Shown here piece after piece: positions 7,470 through 16,688 of a stretch of DNA of 64,000 nucleotides. The notes beneath the pieces were generated by a model, which saw nothing but the letters and a program-made list of their open reading frames with translations, did not search any database and was not told the origin of the DNA. This DNA comes from Hydrogenophaga sp. (GTDB lineage Bacteria > Pseudomonadota > Gammaproteobacteria > Burkholderiales > Burkholderiaceae_C): the NCBI RefSeq assembly GCF_030651625.1, contig NZ_JAUSCF010000017.1:1-64000 (forward strand), given 5' to 3'. Made by a program: the position numbers and the translations under genes. Every line of letters starts with the position of its first letter. Position 1 is the stretch's first letter.

Positions 7470-8216
7470 ATGAAACAACTTTCCCCCAACGCGATTCATC
7501 ACCCATCGCCAGTCATGCTGGGCGTCGAGCCGTTCCGTGCCGCTCTGGAATATGCCTGGCACCATTTTTCAGATGCTGGCGTCACCAACGTCGGTGATGG
7601 CCATCCCGTCGTGATCTTTCCGGGGCTGGGTGCGGACGGGTATTCCGTTGCCACCTTGCGCGGGCGCTGCCGCTCGCTCGGGTACGACGCGTTCGACTGG
7701 GGCCAGGGGTTCAATGCCGGCCCCCAGGGCGACCTTGACGTCTGGCTAAGCACCTTGAAGGCGAAGGTCATTGGCTTGCTTGCTGGCAATGAGCAGCCGG
7801 CCACGTTCATCGGCTGGAGCCTGGGTGGACTCTACGCCCGCGAACTCGCCAAGTTGATGGCGCCGAAGATTCGGCAAGTCATCACGATCGGAACACCTTT
7901 CAATTCGGAGACCGATCACACCAACGTGAGCGGGCTCTTGCGCTTGATGAGCGGCCAGGTGTCGAAGATGGACCCGGCGCTGCGTCTGCGGCTGCGTACG
8001 CCGCCGCCGCTGCGCACCACCTCGATCTACAGCCGCTCAGACGGCGTGGTCGCTTGGCAGACGTGTCGCCACATCAAGCGTTCGCGCCTCGTGCAGGACA
8101 TCGAGGTTGAGGGCAGCCATTTCGGCATGGGCTGGAACCGTGAAGTGCTTGCGGTGGTCGCAGACCGCCTCGGGCAGCGACCCGGACCCTGGCGTCAATA
8201 CGCGAGGGCGCAATGA
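7470..8216 (+). CDS. Alpha/beta hydrolase, lipase/PGAP1-like
   Basis: This 248-residue protein has the lipase box GWSLGG with nucleophile Ser117, a plausible acid Asp191 (YSRSDGVV) and His217 (GSHFGMGW), which completes the triad. The N-terminal VVIFPGLGADGYS strand-loop forms the oxyanion region. It has no signal peptide and starts 2 bp after the glycine-zipper gene (ATG 7470). The fold and box suggest an acyl-ester or phospholipid hydrolase. In this context, beside a cardiolipin synthase, a lipid-remodelling role is an inference. Confidence 0.7.
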   Translation: MKQLSPNAIHHPSPVMLGVEPFRAALEYAWHHFSDAGVTNVGDGHPVVIFPGLGADGYSVATLRGRCRSLGYDAFDWGQGFNAGPQGDLDVWLSTLKAKVIGLLAGNEQPATFIGWSLGGLYARELAKLMAPKIRQVITIGTPFNSETDHTNVSGLLRLMSGQVSKMDPALRLRLRTPPPLRTTSIYSRSDGVVAWQTCRHIKRSRLVQDIEVEGSHFGMGWNREVLAVVADRLGQRPGPWRQYARAQ

Positions 8217-8268
8217 ACATGCCATCGAATCCTGGCTCCGATGCCCATTCATCCCAAAGGGGAACGCC

Positions 8269-8595
8269 GTGAAAAAGCCATTTATCTGGATCGTGCTCAG
8301 CACAGGCCTGCTGTTGCTGGCCGCCTGTGACAAGACGCCACCCGCCCACCCGACACCCATCGCCAACCAGCCGCTGCCGGCCGAATCGGACCCATTGGCG
8401 GGCGCTGTGGCCAATCCGGGGGTGCCGTCTGCATCGACGATCTTCCCGCCGGCGAGCGCCACCCTGGCCGATCCGATGGCGAATGAAACGGACGGAACCA
8501 GGAAGCCATCTTTTGCACCTGAAGATGTCCCGATGTCCAAGCCACTGCCCGGGCAGAACAACGATCACTCGGCACCGCTCAGCCTGGCTCGGTGA
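8269..8595 (+). CDS. Small lipoprotein, function unknown
   Basis: This 108-residue protein begins at GTG 8269, preceded by AAAGGGGA. The first 20 residues form a lipoprotein signal (KK, hydrophobic core, lipobox LLAAC), so the mature lipidated Cys is about residue 20. The rest is Pro/Ala-rich without repeats or a recognised domain and is probably unstructured. It follows the hydrolase gene by 52 bp in the same direction. Confidence 0.6.
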   Translation: MKKPFIWIVLSTGLLLLAACDKTPPAHPTPIANQPLPAESDPLAGAVANPGVPSASTIFPPASATLADPMANETDGTRKPSFAPEDVPMSKPLPGQNNDHSAPLSLAR

Positions 8596-8638
8596 GCCGG
8601 CTTGACCTTGACCCACCATCCCTTCGGAGGCCATGACC

Positions 8639-9136
8639 ATGTCCCACATGCATTTGCACAAGCCCCACCTCCCGGACCACGATGTGCCCAGAGAACATGA
8701 GCCGGGTTCGCCGCCGGTGGAGCCCGACGAGGGTCCGGTGCCCGGCACCATTCCGCAAGACCCTGAACAGGAGCGGGCACCTGGTCCTCGTTCAGATCCG
8801 ATCTTGCCCATGCATTTGATTCCGATGCCAGGTCGAGCTTGTCTGAATGCCGCCAACGCCGGCCTTCGAAACGTTGTCGGGCGTTCACCCACCTCGCAGT
8901 TGCGAACTGCGAATGCCAAAGGATCACCAGGAGTGGGTCCGGCGTTCTCATTTGCCAGCAACGAAGCAACCGAAACCCCTTCCAGGGCCCAGGATCCCCT
9001 GATGAGCAAGCCCAGGCGAGATGTGGCTGCCGACTTCGTCGATGCCGACATGCGTGCAATCGCCTCGCTGGACGCCAAAATCCGAGCCTGTCTGGTGCCG
9101 GGTCCTTGCAGAAAAGCGCCGGTTTCAAACGGCTGA
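8639..9136 (+). CDS. Hypothetical protein with conserved acidic/proline N-terminal segment
   Basis: The ATG at 8639 is 8 nt after GGAGG and is preferred over 8633. The N-terminal 50 residues contain a His-rich start and a segment, EPGSPPVEPDEGPVPGTIPQ, that recurs in short (about 60-residue) hypothetical proteins of Pseudomonas and Burkholderiales. After that the frame continues for more than 100 residues of low-conservation sequence that looks like read-through into normally non-coding DNA. The first third is likely real; the tail may be an extension from a lost stop. No function can be given. Confidence 0.4.
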   Translation: MSHMHLHKPHLPDHDVPREHEPGSPPVEPDEGPVPGTIPQDPEQERAPGPRSDPILPMHLIPMPGRACLNAANAGLRNVVGRSPTSQLRTANAKGSPGVGPAFSFASNEATETPSRAQDPLMSKPRRDVAADFVDADMRAIASLDAKIRACLVPGPCRKAPVSNG

Positions 9137-9221
9137 TGATGGATCCAGAAGCAGCGACCTGTGCGGTGCCTGTGCCAGAAACGCGAGCAGCCGTCAGGGC
9201 GTCATTTTCAGTGACGCTTCG

Positions 9222-11105
9222 TCAGGGCAGGCTCACGCCAGCGGCGGTGATGACCGCCTGGTGAGCATAGTCGCCGGGTATTGGGCGGTTCACCGTGCCC
9301 AGCCGACGCACGTGGTCCACAAAGGTCTGTGTGTACAGCAGGTAATTGTTGACATGGCTGCCCGTGGCGAACACGGTGCCGAACGTGGCGTAGCCGTCGC
9401 GGCCGCTGGCGATGAAGTCATTTGTCACGACGGTGTAGGTGCGCGCGGGGTCGATGAACGCCCAGTTGCCTGTGACACGGTCGCGCCCTTGCACGTTGGT
9501 GAAGCGTGCTCCCCGCGGTTGGTTCATGTCCAGGTTCCAGCGCAGGCCCGCTGCGTAGGGGTGGGATCCGTCAGACCCGGCTGTGTCCAGGTGGTTTGAC
9601 ACGGCGTCTTCCAGCACATCGATCACCTGTTGACCGGTCATGGGGAGTTCGACCAGCACGTTGGTGAACGGCAGCAGGGTGAAGGCCGTGTTCAGACTGA
9701 TCGGGCCGGCGGGTACCGCAATGCGCACGCCACCCGCATTTTGAATGGCGATGTCGGCCCGCAGGCTGCCGGCCAGGAAGGCTTCGGCAACCACCTGTGC
9801 TGCGTCGCTGCCTCGCGCCAGCGTGTTGGCGTTTTCACAGCCTGCGACGCCAGCAGAGCGGTTGGTGGATTCACCGGGCACACGCACCAGGCAAAGCGCC
9901 TCGCCCGCTTGTCCGATCAGCTCGGCCTTCTTTGCTTCCACTTGCGCGGAATAGTCAGCCAGCGTGGCCGCTGCAGCCACATCGGGCTCGGTCACGCGCA
10001 GTGGCGAACCTTTGAGATTGTTCACAATGCCCTGGCGTGTGGCTTCGTCCACTGCGACCCAGGCGCCGCTGCTGTCCTGGCGCTGGAAACTGGAGCCGAC
10101 CAGCAACGAGACCTGGCCAGTGCAGCTTTCCACGTCGCCGAGCTTGTTGAACCTCAGCCGCATCTCGCCAATGGCCTTTGAATACTCCCAGGCCTGGCCG
10201 ATACAGACGGGCTTGCCATCCTTGTTGATGGCCTGGGTCGGGTAGTCGCCAGAGCTGCTGAGACCGAAGTCGCTGAAGTCACCCAGCAGACTGTGCGAGT
10301 CACCGCCGATGACCGCGTCCACATCGGTCAGTTGCGCGGCCATGGCCTTGTCGGCTTCATGGCCCTGGTGCGTCAGCAGCACGAAATGGCGTATGCCCTC
10401 TTTCTTCAGACCATCGATGGTGCGCTGGGCAGCCACCACTTCGTCTTCAAACACGGTGCTGGCCAACGGGCGCGAAGAGTTCGTGGTCTTGCCCTTGATG
10501 TCGATGCCGATGATGGCCACCTGCACACCCTTGATCTTCTTGAGCGTGTAGGGCTTGATGTAGTCGGTGGCAGTGCTCATGGCCAGTGGGGTGCCGATGG
10601 CTGGCTTGACGTTGGCGGCCAGAACCGGTGTCTTGCAGGTGCCGTTGCGCAGGAAATCGAGGAACACTTTCAGGCCGGCATCCGAGTCGTCAAACTCGTG
10701 GTTGCCGAGCGCAAAGGCGTCGAAACACACGGTGTTCATCATGGCGGCGTCGGCCTCGCCCTTGAACAGCGTGTAGTAAAGCGACCCCGTGATGGCATCG
10801 CCCGCATGCAGCTTGAGGACATTGGCCTTGGCAGGTGCGGCCTTGAAGGCGCTCGTCACGCGAGCGAAGCCACCAAGGTCCACGCGGGTTGCGACACCAC
10901 CGATCTGCAGCACGGTGTTGGCGAACGGATCCAGCTGCGAGTGGTGGTCGTTGATGTGCATCAGCGTCAGATCCTGTGCAGGGAATACCGGTTGATTCCT
11001 GGGATTCTGACTGACGTTCTCATCACCGCCACCGCAGGCGGCCAGAGCAATAACGAGGCTGGATGCCATCCACAGGGCGCAGCGGCGTGAGGAGGTGAAT
11101 GCCAA
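9222..11105 (-). CDS. Lipoprotein 5'-nucleotidase / UshA-like metallophosphatase
   Basis: This 627-residue protein is best started at TTG 11105, which has an AGGAGAA site 7 nt upstream. It has an Arg-rich n-region, a hydrophobic core and lipobox LAACGGG, so it is a lipoprotein. The N-terminal metallophosphoesterase domain shows HINDHHSQ and GNHEFDDSD metal-binding motifs. The C-terminal 5'-nucleotidase domain shows GGVRIAVPAGPIS and a VSNHLD...YTVVTNDFIASGRDGY block. It should dephosphorylate extracellular nucleotides, supplying phosphate and nucleosides. It is divergent from phaC across 181 bp. Confidence 0.88.
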   Translation of the reverse strand: MAFTSSRRCALWMASSLVIALAACGGGDENVSQNPRNQPVFPAQDLTLMHINDHHSQLDPFANTVLQIGGVATRVDLGGFARVTSAFKAAPAKANVLKLHAGDAITGSLYYTLFKGEADAAMMNTVCFDAFALGNHEFDDSDAGLKVFLDFLRNGTCKTPVLAANVKPAIGTPLAMSTATDYIKPYTLKKIKGVQVAIIGIDIKGKTTNSSRPLASTVFEDEVVAAQRTIDGLKKEGIRHFVLLTHQGHEADKAMAAQLTDVDAVIGGDSHSLLGDFSDFGLSSSGDYPTQAINKDGKPVCIGQAWEYSKAIGEMRLRFNKLGDVESCTGQVSLLVGSSFQRQDSSGAWVAVDEATRQGIVNNLKGSPLRVTEPDVAAAATLADYSAQVEAKKAELIGQAGEALCLVRVPGESTNRSAGVAGCENANTLARGSDAAQVVAEAFLAGSLRADIAIQNAGGVRIAVPAGPISLNTAFTLLPFTNVLVELPMTGQQVIDVLEDAVSNHLDTAGSDGSHPYAAGLRWNLDMNQPRGARFTNVQGRDRVTGNWAFIDPARTYTVVTNDFIASGRDGYATFGTVFATGSHVNNYLLYTQTFVDHVRRLGTVNRPIPGDYAHQAVITAAGVSLP

Positions 11106-11286
11106 GGGAATTCTCCTGAATGACTGGATGATGCAAGGGATGCTGCTGGCTGCCCGTGACAAGCCTGTGAAGGGGTGCAAAGTTGGCTGATGTGGTGCAA
11201 CCATTGGCACGGTGCTCTTGTGGCGTCCAGTCGATTTGCCTTGAAGTTTTCAAACCCCTGTCACAAGCGCTTCATATGCTGTTCCG

Positions 11287-13092
11287 ATGTCTACCCATAC
11301 AAACACCCCGCACCTCCACGACGCCGCAGCGGCTCTGGACCAACTTGCCCATGCTGCCCTGGCTCGCGCCAGCGTGGGACTGTCCCCCGTTTCGCTGGCC
11401 CGAGCCTGGACCGACTGGTTGCTCAATTTGTCCGTCTCCCCAGGTTCGAGGGCCCGCCTGAGAACAGAGGCGCAGGCACTCGGCCTGGCCTGGCTGAAGG
11501 AGACGATGAGCGGAGCTGTTTTCCAGTTGCAGCCTGGTCTGACCGACACCGCTGTGGCAGACGATGTGCAACCACGGGATTCAGATCGGGGTCATCCATC
11601 TGGCGACGCCCGCTTTGCCGCATCGGCATGGAACCGGTGGCCCTGGAGTGCCATGGCCTCGGCCAATCAGGCCTGTGAGCGGTGGTGGACCAGTGCCGCC
11701 GAATTGCGTGGCATGGAGCCTCACTCTCGCGAGCAACTGCAGTTCTTCGCAAAGCAGTGGCTGGATATGGTCTCGCCCGGAAACTGGCTTTTGTCCAATC
11801 CGGAAGCACTGCAAAAAGCGATGGACTCTCGCGGTCAGAGCGTCCTCAAAGGCGTGGGTCACGCAGTCGACGAATGGCGGCTGCGCCACGGGCTGCAGCC
11901 ATTGCATGCGAACGATGAGGTGCCGGCACCAGGCAATGGGCTGGCCATGACGCCCGGTCAGGTGGTGTTGCGCAACGATCTGATCGAACTGATCCAGTAC
12001 CAGCCGGTCACCGAGCAGGTGTTTGCCGAGCCGGTGCTGATCATTCCGTCCTGCATCATGAAGTACTACATCCTGGACCTGTCGCCGCACAACTCCATGG
12101 TGCGCTGGCTGACGGAGCAGGGCCACACCGTGTACATCGTGTCGTGGCGGAACCCGGACGAGAACGACGCCCTGCTGACGCTGGACGACTACGTGCGCAT
12201 GGGCGTGCTTGACGCGCTGGATCATGTTCACATGGCGACACAGCGGCCAGTGCACCTGGCCGGCTACTGTCTTGGCGGTACCTTCGCTTCCATTGCAGCC
12301 GCAACCCTCGCACGACATGAAACGAACGACGGCGGTGTGCCGCGCCTGGCCAGTCTGACCTTGATGGCCGCTGAGACCGATTTTTCCGAACCGGGTGAGA
12401 TGGGCGTTCTGATCGATACGGCCCAGGTGGAGATGCTCGAAGACATGATGGCCGAGCAGGGCTTTCTGAGTGGCCGGCAGATGGCCGGATCGTTCCAGTT
12501 TCTGCATTCGCGCGAACTGGTGTGGTCACAACGCACGCGCTCGGTACTGATGGGTGAACCGTCGTACAGCAACGATCTGATGGCCTGGAATGCCGATGTG
12601 ACACGCCTTCCAGCGGTGATGCACAGCCAGTACCTGCGCCGCATGTACCTGGGCAACAATCTGGCTGAAGGGCGCCATGTGTTCGAGGGGCACCTTGTAT
12701 CGCTGCGTGACATCGACGTGCCGATGTTCACGGTAGGCACCGTCAAGGATCATGTCTCGCCATGGCGCTCGGTATTCAAGATCCATCAGCTGGCGGCCAC
12801 GGAGGTGACCTTTGTGCTGACCAATGGCGGGCACAACGCGGGCATCGTGTCTGAACCTGGTCATGCGGGGCGGCACTACCAGATCCTGACCACGGGCCAG
12901 ACGGACAGGCGACCCACGCCGGACCAATGGGCAGCCATCGCCGCGCACCGCCAGGGCAGCTGGTGGGAGGCCTGGAGCGAGTGGATGCAGCGTCGCGGCA
13001 GCGACGAAAAGATCGACGCGCGCCAGCCGCCCGCCGGTCCCGAGCTGGGTGTCGCCCCTGGGCGCTACGTGATGCAGCGTTACGCAGACTGA
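11287..13092 (+). CDS. phaC: Class I polyhydroxyalkanoate synthase
   Basis: This 601-residue protein has an N-terminal PhaC domain followed by an alpha/beta-hydrolase catalytic domain. The lipase-like box is GYCLGG with nucleophile Cys328, and Asp488 (VKDHVSPW) and His516 (NGGHNAG) complete the triad. It polymerises (R)-3-hydroxyacyl-CoA into PHA granules. Length and motifs fit class I, although the N-terminal 100 residues are unusually Ala-rich. No phaA/phaB lies in the window. It is followed by ackA and fabI homologues in the same direction, suggesting a dedicated acyl-CoA/acyl-phosphate locus and probably an accessory synthase rather than the main phaCAB copy. Confidence 0.9.
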   Translation: MSTHTNTPHLHDAAAALDQLAHAALARASVGLSPVSLARAWTDWLLNLSVSPGSRARLRTEAQALGLAWLKETMSGAVFQLQPGLTDTAVADDVQPRDSDRGHPSGDARFAASAWNRWPWSAMASANQACERWWTSAAELRGMEPHSREQLQFFAKQWLDMVSPGNWLLSNPEALQKAMDSRGQSVLKGVGHAVDEWRLRHGLQPLHANDEVPAPGNGLAMTPGQVVLRNDLIELIQYQPVTEQVFAEPVLIIPSCIMKYYILDLSPHNSMVRWLTEQGHTVYIVSWRNPDENDALLTLDDYVRMGVLDALDHVHMATQRPVHLAGYCLGGTFASIAAATLARHETNDGGVPRLASLTLMAAETDFSEPGEMGVLIDTAQVEMLEDMMAEQGFLSGRQMAGSFQFLHSRELVWSQRTRSVLMGEPSYSNDLMAWNADVTRLPAVMHSQYLRRMYLGNNLAEGRHVFEGHLVSLRDIDVPMFTVGTVKDHVSPWRSVFKIHQLAATEVTFVLTNGGHNAGIVSEPGHAGRHYQILTTGQTDRRPTPDQWAAIAAHRQGSWWEAWSEWMQRRGSDEKIDARQPPAGPELGVAPGRYVMQRYAD

Positions 13093-13148
13093 TTGGAAGC
13101 AGCCCGTACACCTACGTTCGCCAAGAACCTGCTGCACAGCCCACACCC

Positions 13149-14333
13149 ATGCCAATGCCTTCCCTGCTGCTCACGCTGAATGCGGGTTCGTCGTCCCTGA
13201 AGTTTGCGGTCTATGAGACCCATGACCAGCTGGCCCTGATTGCCACCGGGCAGATTGAAAGCCTGGGTCCCCGGGCAACGTTTTTCGTCAAGTCCACAGC
13301 ACAGACAACGTGCAGCACTCGCTTCACCCCTGAACTGGGGGAGGGTGGCCATGCAGCGGCGGTCGATGCCATCCTGCGGTGGCTGGAGCATGCTCACCCC
13401 GGTACCTGTGTGGCGGCTGTGAGTCACAGGGTGGTGCACGGCGGTGTCGAGCACCTGGTTCCAGCACGAATCAACGATGCGCTTCTGGCCGATCTGGAGC
13501 GCCTCGTGCCGCTCGCGCCCCTGCACCAGCCGCACAACCTCGCTGGCATAAGGGCCGCACGAGCAGCGTTTCCCGACGTGCCGCAGGTCGCCTGCTTCGA
13601 CACCTCGTTTCACCGCACCCACCCTTTTGTGGCCGACACGTTCGCATTGCCGCGCAGTTTCTACGAAGAAGGCATCCGGCGCTATGGATTTCATGGGCTG
13701 TCCTACGAGTTCATTGCACGTCACCTGCGCTCCCACGACCCGGTGCTTGCCCAGGGTCGCGTCGTCGTCGCACACCTGGGTAACGGAGCGTCGATGTGCG
13801 CGATGCACGACGGCCGATCGGTGGCGTCCACCATGGGGTTCACCGCGCTTGATGGCCTGCCCATGGGTACGCGCTGCGGTCAGCTCGACCCGGGCGTCGT
13901 TCTGTACCTGATGGCGGAGAAGGGTATGGACGCGATGTCCATCAGCCATTTGCTCTACCAGCAGGCCGGGCTCAAGGGCATCTCCGGCTTGTCGCACGAC
14001 GTGCGTGAGTTGCAAGAATCGGACAGCCCGGCTGCGCGAGACGCGTTGGTTTACTTTGCAGATCGCGGCCGGCGCGAGATTGGCGGTCTGGCGGCTTGCC
14101 TGGGTGGGCTGGATGCGCTGGTGCTCACCGGAGGCATTGGTGAAAACGCCCCGCAGGTGCGTGCCATGATGCTGTCCGGCATGGAATGGATGGGGATTCA
14201 CATCGATCTGGAGGCCAACCTGCGCAACGCCGCTGTCATCAGCCACCCTTCCTCCAGGGTGCGGGTCCTGGTGTTCAAGACCGATGAAGAACACATGCTC
14301 GCCACGCACGCGGCCGAGCTGCTGGCATTGTGA
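13149..14333 (+). CDS. ackA: Acetate kinase
   Basis: This 394-residue ASKHA-family kinase shows LTLNAGSSSLKF at the N-terminus, the substrate-binding HRVVHGG, AHLGNGASM for phosphate binding, and GGIGENAPQVR near the C-terminus. It interconverts acetate (or another short acid) + ATP and acyl phosphate. ATG 13149 and 13155 are both possible. It lies 56 bp after phaC, and a phosphotransacetylase is encoded convergently nearby, so the two could form an acyl-CoA/acid shunt. Butyrate or propionate specificity cannot be excluded. Confidence 0.9.
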   Translation: MPMPSLLLTLNAGSSSLKFAVYETHDQLALIATGQIESLGPRATFFVKSTAQTTCSTRFTPELGEGGHAAAVDAILRWLEHAHPGTCVAAVSHRVVHGGVEHLVPARINDALLADLERLVPLAPLHQPHNLAGIRAARAAFPDVPQVACFDTSFHRTHPFVADTFALPRSFYEEGIRRYGFHGLSYEFIARHLRSHDPVLAQGRVVVAHLGNGASMCAMHDGRSVASTMGFTALDGLPMGTRCGQLDPGVVLYLMAEKGMDAMSISHLLYQQAGLKGISGLSHDVRELQESDSPAARDALVYFADRGRREIGGLAACLGGLDALVLTGGIGENAPQVRAMMLSGMEWMGIHIDLEANLRNAAVISHPSSRVRVLVFKTDEEHMLATHAAELLAL

Positions 14334-14380
14334 AGTTGCCCTCATCCCCAATCGACAATCTCACACACCCTATACCCCCC

Positions 14381-15208
14381 ATGTTCATAGATCCCAATTC
14401 CATCGATCCCTTGCCCAAGGTCTGGGACGAAAACGCCCGCATCGGCGAGATGCTCAGGGGCAAGCGCGGCCTGGTGGTGGGTGTGGCCAACGGCGACAGC
14501 ATCGCTTTTGGCTGCGCTGCCAAACTGAGGGCCTTCGGTGCCGACATTGCGTTGACGTATGTCAACGAGAAAAGCAGGTCCTATGTCGAGCCACTGGCAC
14601 GACAGATCGACGCGACCCTTGTGCTTGCGCTGGACGTGACGCAGCCGGGGCAGATGCAGGCGGTGTTCGACAGACTCAGGGACACCTGGGGCAGTCTCGA
14701 CTTTGTCATTCATTCCATTGCCTTTGCGCCCAGAGAAGACCTGCACAGCCGCATCATTGATTGCTCCCAGTCCGGCTTTCTGCAGGCCATGCAGGTGTCC
14801 TGCCATTCCTTCATCGAGATGGCGCACCACGCCGAACCGCTCATGAATCCGGGAGGTGCCATGGTCACCATGAGTTACTACGGCGCCGACAAGGTGGTCA
14901 ACAACTACAACCTCATGGGGCCGGTGAAAGCGGCGCTGGAATCGGCCGTGCGCTACATGGCCAAGGAGCTGGGCGAAAAGGACATTCGCGTCTATGCCGT
15001 CTCACCAGGGCCCTTGCGCACACGGGCAGCATCGGGCATTGCCCATTTCGACGAACTGATCGACATGGCGGTGACCCGTTCACCCGGTCGCCGGCTCGTC
15101 GACATCGCCGAGGTAGGCCGTGCGGTGGCTTTTCTGGTGGGTGGTGGTGCCTCGGGCATGACCGGCGATGTGATTTACGTCGACGCTGGCTTGCACAACA
15201 TGGCTTGA
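14381..15208 (+). CDS. fabI: Enoyl-ACP reductase, FabI type
   Basis: This 275-residue short-chain dehydrogenase has the FabI nucleotide-binding variant VVGVANGDSIAFGCAAKL and catalytic pair Tyr...Tyr-x6-Lys in SYYGADKVV and NYNLMGPVKAALE. It has the FabI C-terminal GDVIYVDAGLHNM. It reduces trans-2-enoyl thioesters with NADH. The start is uncertain: a GTG at 14330 overlaps the ackA stop and would add 17 residues, but the homology-like region begins near Met 14381. Its position behind phaC-ackA suggests an alternative FabI copy used for PHA or acyl-CoA metabolism rather than the housekeeping enzyme. Confidence 0.85.
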   Translation: MFIDPNSIDPLPKVWDENARIGEMLRGKRGLVVGVANGDSIAFGCAAKLRAFGADIALTYVNEKSRSYVEPLARQIDATLVLALDVTQPGQMQAVFDRLRDTWGSLDFVIHSIAFAPREDLHSRIIDCSQSGFLQAMQVSCHSFIEMAHHAEPLMNPGGAMVTMSYYGADKVVNNYNLMGPVKAALESAVRYMAKELGEKDIRVYAVSPGPLRTRAASGIAHFDELIDMAVTRSPGRRLVDIAEVGRAVAFLVGGGASGMTGDVIYVDAGLHNMA

Positions 15209-15221
15209 CCTTGCGCCCGGA

Positions 15222-15259
15222 GCGCGCCATGAAGGCGCGCGGCCACACAGATTGTGGCC
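15222..15259. terminator. Two adjacent perfect hairpins between convergent genes
   Basis: GCGCGCC-ATGAA-GGCGCGC (15222-15240) is followed immediately by GGCCACA-CAGAT-TGTGGCC (15241-15259). Both have 7-bp perfect stems with 5-nt loops. They lie in the 64-bp gap between the convergent fabI and MaoC-Pta genes. No U-run is present on either strand, so they may stop or protect transcripts from both sides rather than act as classic intrinsic terminators. Confidence 0.5.
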
Positions 15260-15272
15260 CGGGTGACAGCGT

Positions 15273-16688
15273 TCAAGTGGCTGATTGCCGATGCGACACG
15301 CGGCCATGATGCGCCGCCAGCTGGGCCAGCAGGGCCGATGACACACGGGCTCTCGGGCCCTCGGCCCGGCTCGTCAATGCGATCGGCACACGGGCACCCA
15401 GCACGATGCCCGAACCAGCTGCCCCCGCAAGGTACTCCAGCTGCTTGGCCAGCATGTTGCCGCTTTCCAGGTCGGGCACGAGCAAGATGTCGGCCTGCCC
15501 GGCGACTTTTGATTCGATTTGCTTGATCAGGGCAGCTTCGGCCGAAATGGCGTTGTCAAAAGCCAGCGGTCCATCCAGCAAGCCCCCGCGAATCTGCCCG
15601 CGGTCGGCCATCTTGCAAAGCGCTGCTGCGTCCAGCGTCGAGGGCATGTCGGCGTTGACGTTTTCCACCGCCGCCAGCAAGGCCACACGAGGCAACTCCA
15701 CACCCAGCAGCTGGGCGAAATCGATCGCGTTCTGCACGATGTCTGCTTTCTCCATCAGCGTCGGGCGGATGTTGAGTGCCGCATCGGTGATCAGAAGGGG
15801 CTTGCTGTAGAGCGGCACGTCAAAACGGTACACGTGAGACATGCGCCGTTCTGTCCGCAGTTCGTTGCGGGCCAGCACGGCATGAATCAGTTCGTCGGTG
15901 TGCAGGCTGCCTTTCATCAGCGTCGCGGCTTCGCCAGCAGCGGCCATGGCCGCCGCAAGCTCGGCCGCGGCATGGCTGTGCGGCGCGTGCACGATCTTCA
16001 TCCCATTGAGGTCCAGCTGGTATTTTTCTGCGATCGCCCGGATGCGTGATTCGGGACCGATCAGCACGGGCACGAGCAGTCCATGTCCCGCGGCGTCCAC
16101 CGCACCCCTGAGCGACCCCTCGTCGCACGGGTGCACCACGGCACAGCTCACCGCCGGGAGTGTGCGGACCATGGCAAGCAGGTCGTTGAACCGTGCCTCG
16201 GGATCAAAGACCTGTATCTGCGGCAAGCTGCCGCGAGGCATGCGGACCTTGATGGGTGGGGCGAGCACCCTGGCGATGCCGCTGACCACTTTCTCGCCAT
16301 TCTGGTTGGTGGCTTCACAGGCCAGCTCGACAACCTTCTTGTGGTCGTCCTTGGAAGTGACGGTTGCGCACACGGTCAGCGTATCGCCGATGCGCACGGG
16401 TCGGGAGAAGTGCAGAGCCTGGTCAAGATAGATCGTGCCCGTGCCCGGAAATTGTGTGCCCAGCAACGCAGAAATCAGTGCACCGCTCCACATGCCGTGG
16501 GCGATCACGCCCTGGAACAGGGTCTCGCTGGCGTATTCGGCGTTCAGGTGCGCCGGGTTGGTGTCGCCGGAAACCGCTGCGAAGGCCTGGATGTCCTGAT
16601 GCGTGAGGGTCCGCAGCAGGCGGGCACTCTGACCAATCTGCAGTTCGTCAAAGGTGTGGTTCTCGACAAAGTCGTTACCGATGTTCAT
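15273..16688 (-). CDS. MaoC-like enoyl-CoA hydratase fused to phosphate acetyl/butyryltransferase
   Basis: This 471-residue protein has two domains. Residues about 10-150 are a MaoC hotdog hydratase with SGDTNPAHLNAEYA (catalytic Asp/His) and HGMWSGALISALLG. Residues about 165-465 are a Pta/PtB phosphotransacylase with SHVYRFDVPLYSKPLLITDA and the DILLVPDLESGNMLAKQL block. The first domain hydrates 2-enoyl-CoA toward (R)-3-hydroxyacyl-CoA, a PHA precursor; the second converts acyl-CoA to acyl phosphate, the substrate of the facing ackA product. The fusion is known in Burkholderiales. It lies 64 bp downstream of the PPDK-like gene on the same strand. Confidence 0.88.
   Translation of the reverse strand: MNIGNDFVENHTFDELQIGQSARLLRTLTHQDIQAFAAVSGDTNPAHLNAEYASETLFQGVIAHGMWSGALISALLGTQFPGTGTIYLDQALHFSRPVRIGDTLTVCATVTSKDDHKKVVELACEATNQNGEKVVSGIARVLAPPIKVRMPRGSLPQIQVFDPEARFNDLLAMVRTLPAVSCAVVHPCDEGSLRGAVDAAGHGLLVPVLIGPESRIRAIAEKYQLDLNGMKIVHAPHSHAAAELAAAMAAAGEAATLMKGSLHTDELIHAVLARNELRTERRMSHVYRFDVPLYSKPLLITDAALNIRPTLMEKADIVQNAIDFAQLLGVELPRVALLAAVENVNADMPSTLDAAALCKMADRGQIRGGLLDGPLAFDNAISAEAALIKQIESKVAGQADILLVPDLESGNMLAKQLEYLAGAAGSGIVLGARVPIALTSRAEGPRARVSSALLAQLAAHHGRVSHRQSAT

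Noticed and set aside
9199-9217. GCGTCA-TTTTCAG-TGACGC hairpin as terminator of the 5'-nucleotidase gene
   Set aside because: The stem is only 6 bp and has no U-run on the minus strand; too weak to call.
13080-14351. 423-codon minus-strand frame
   Set aside because: It is antisense to ackA, rich in His, Arg and Gln as expected for a shadow frame, and has no motif.
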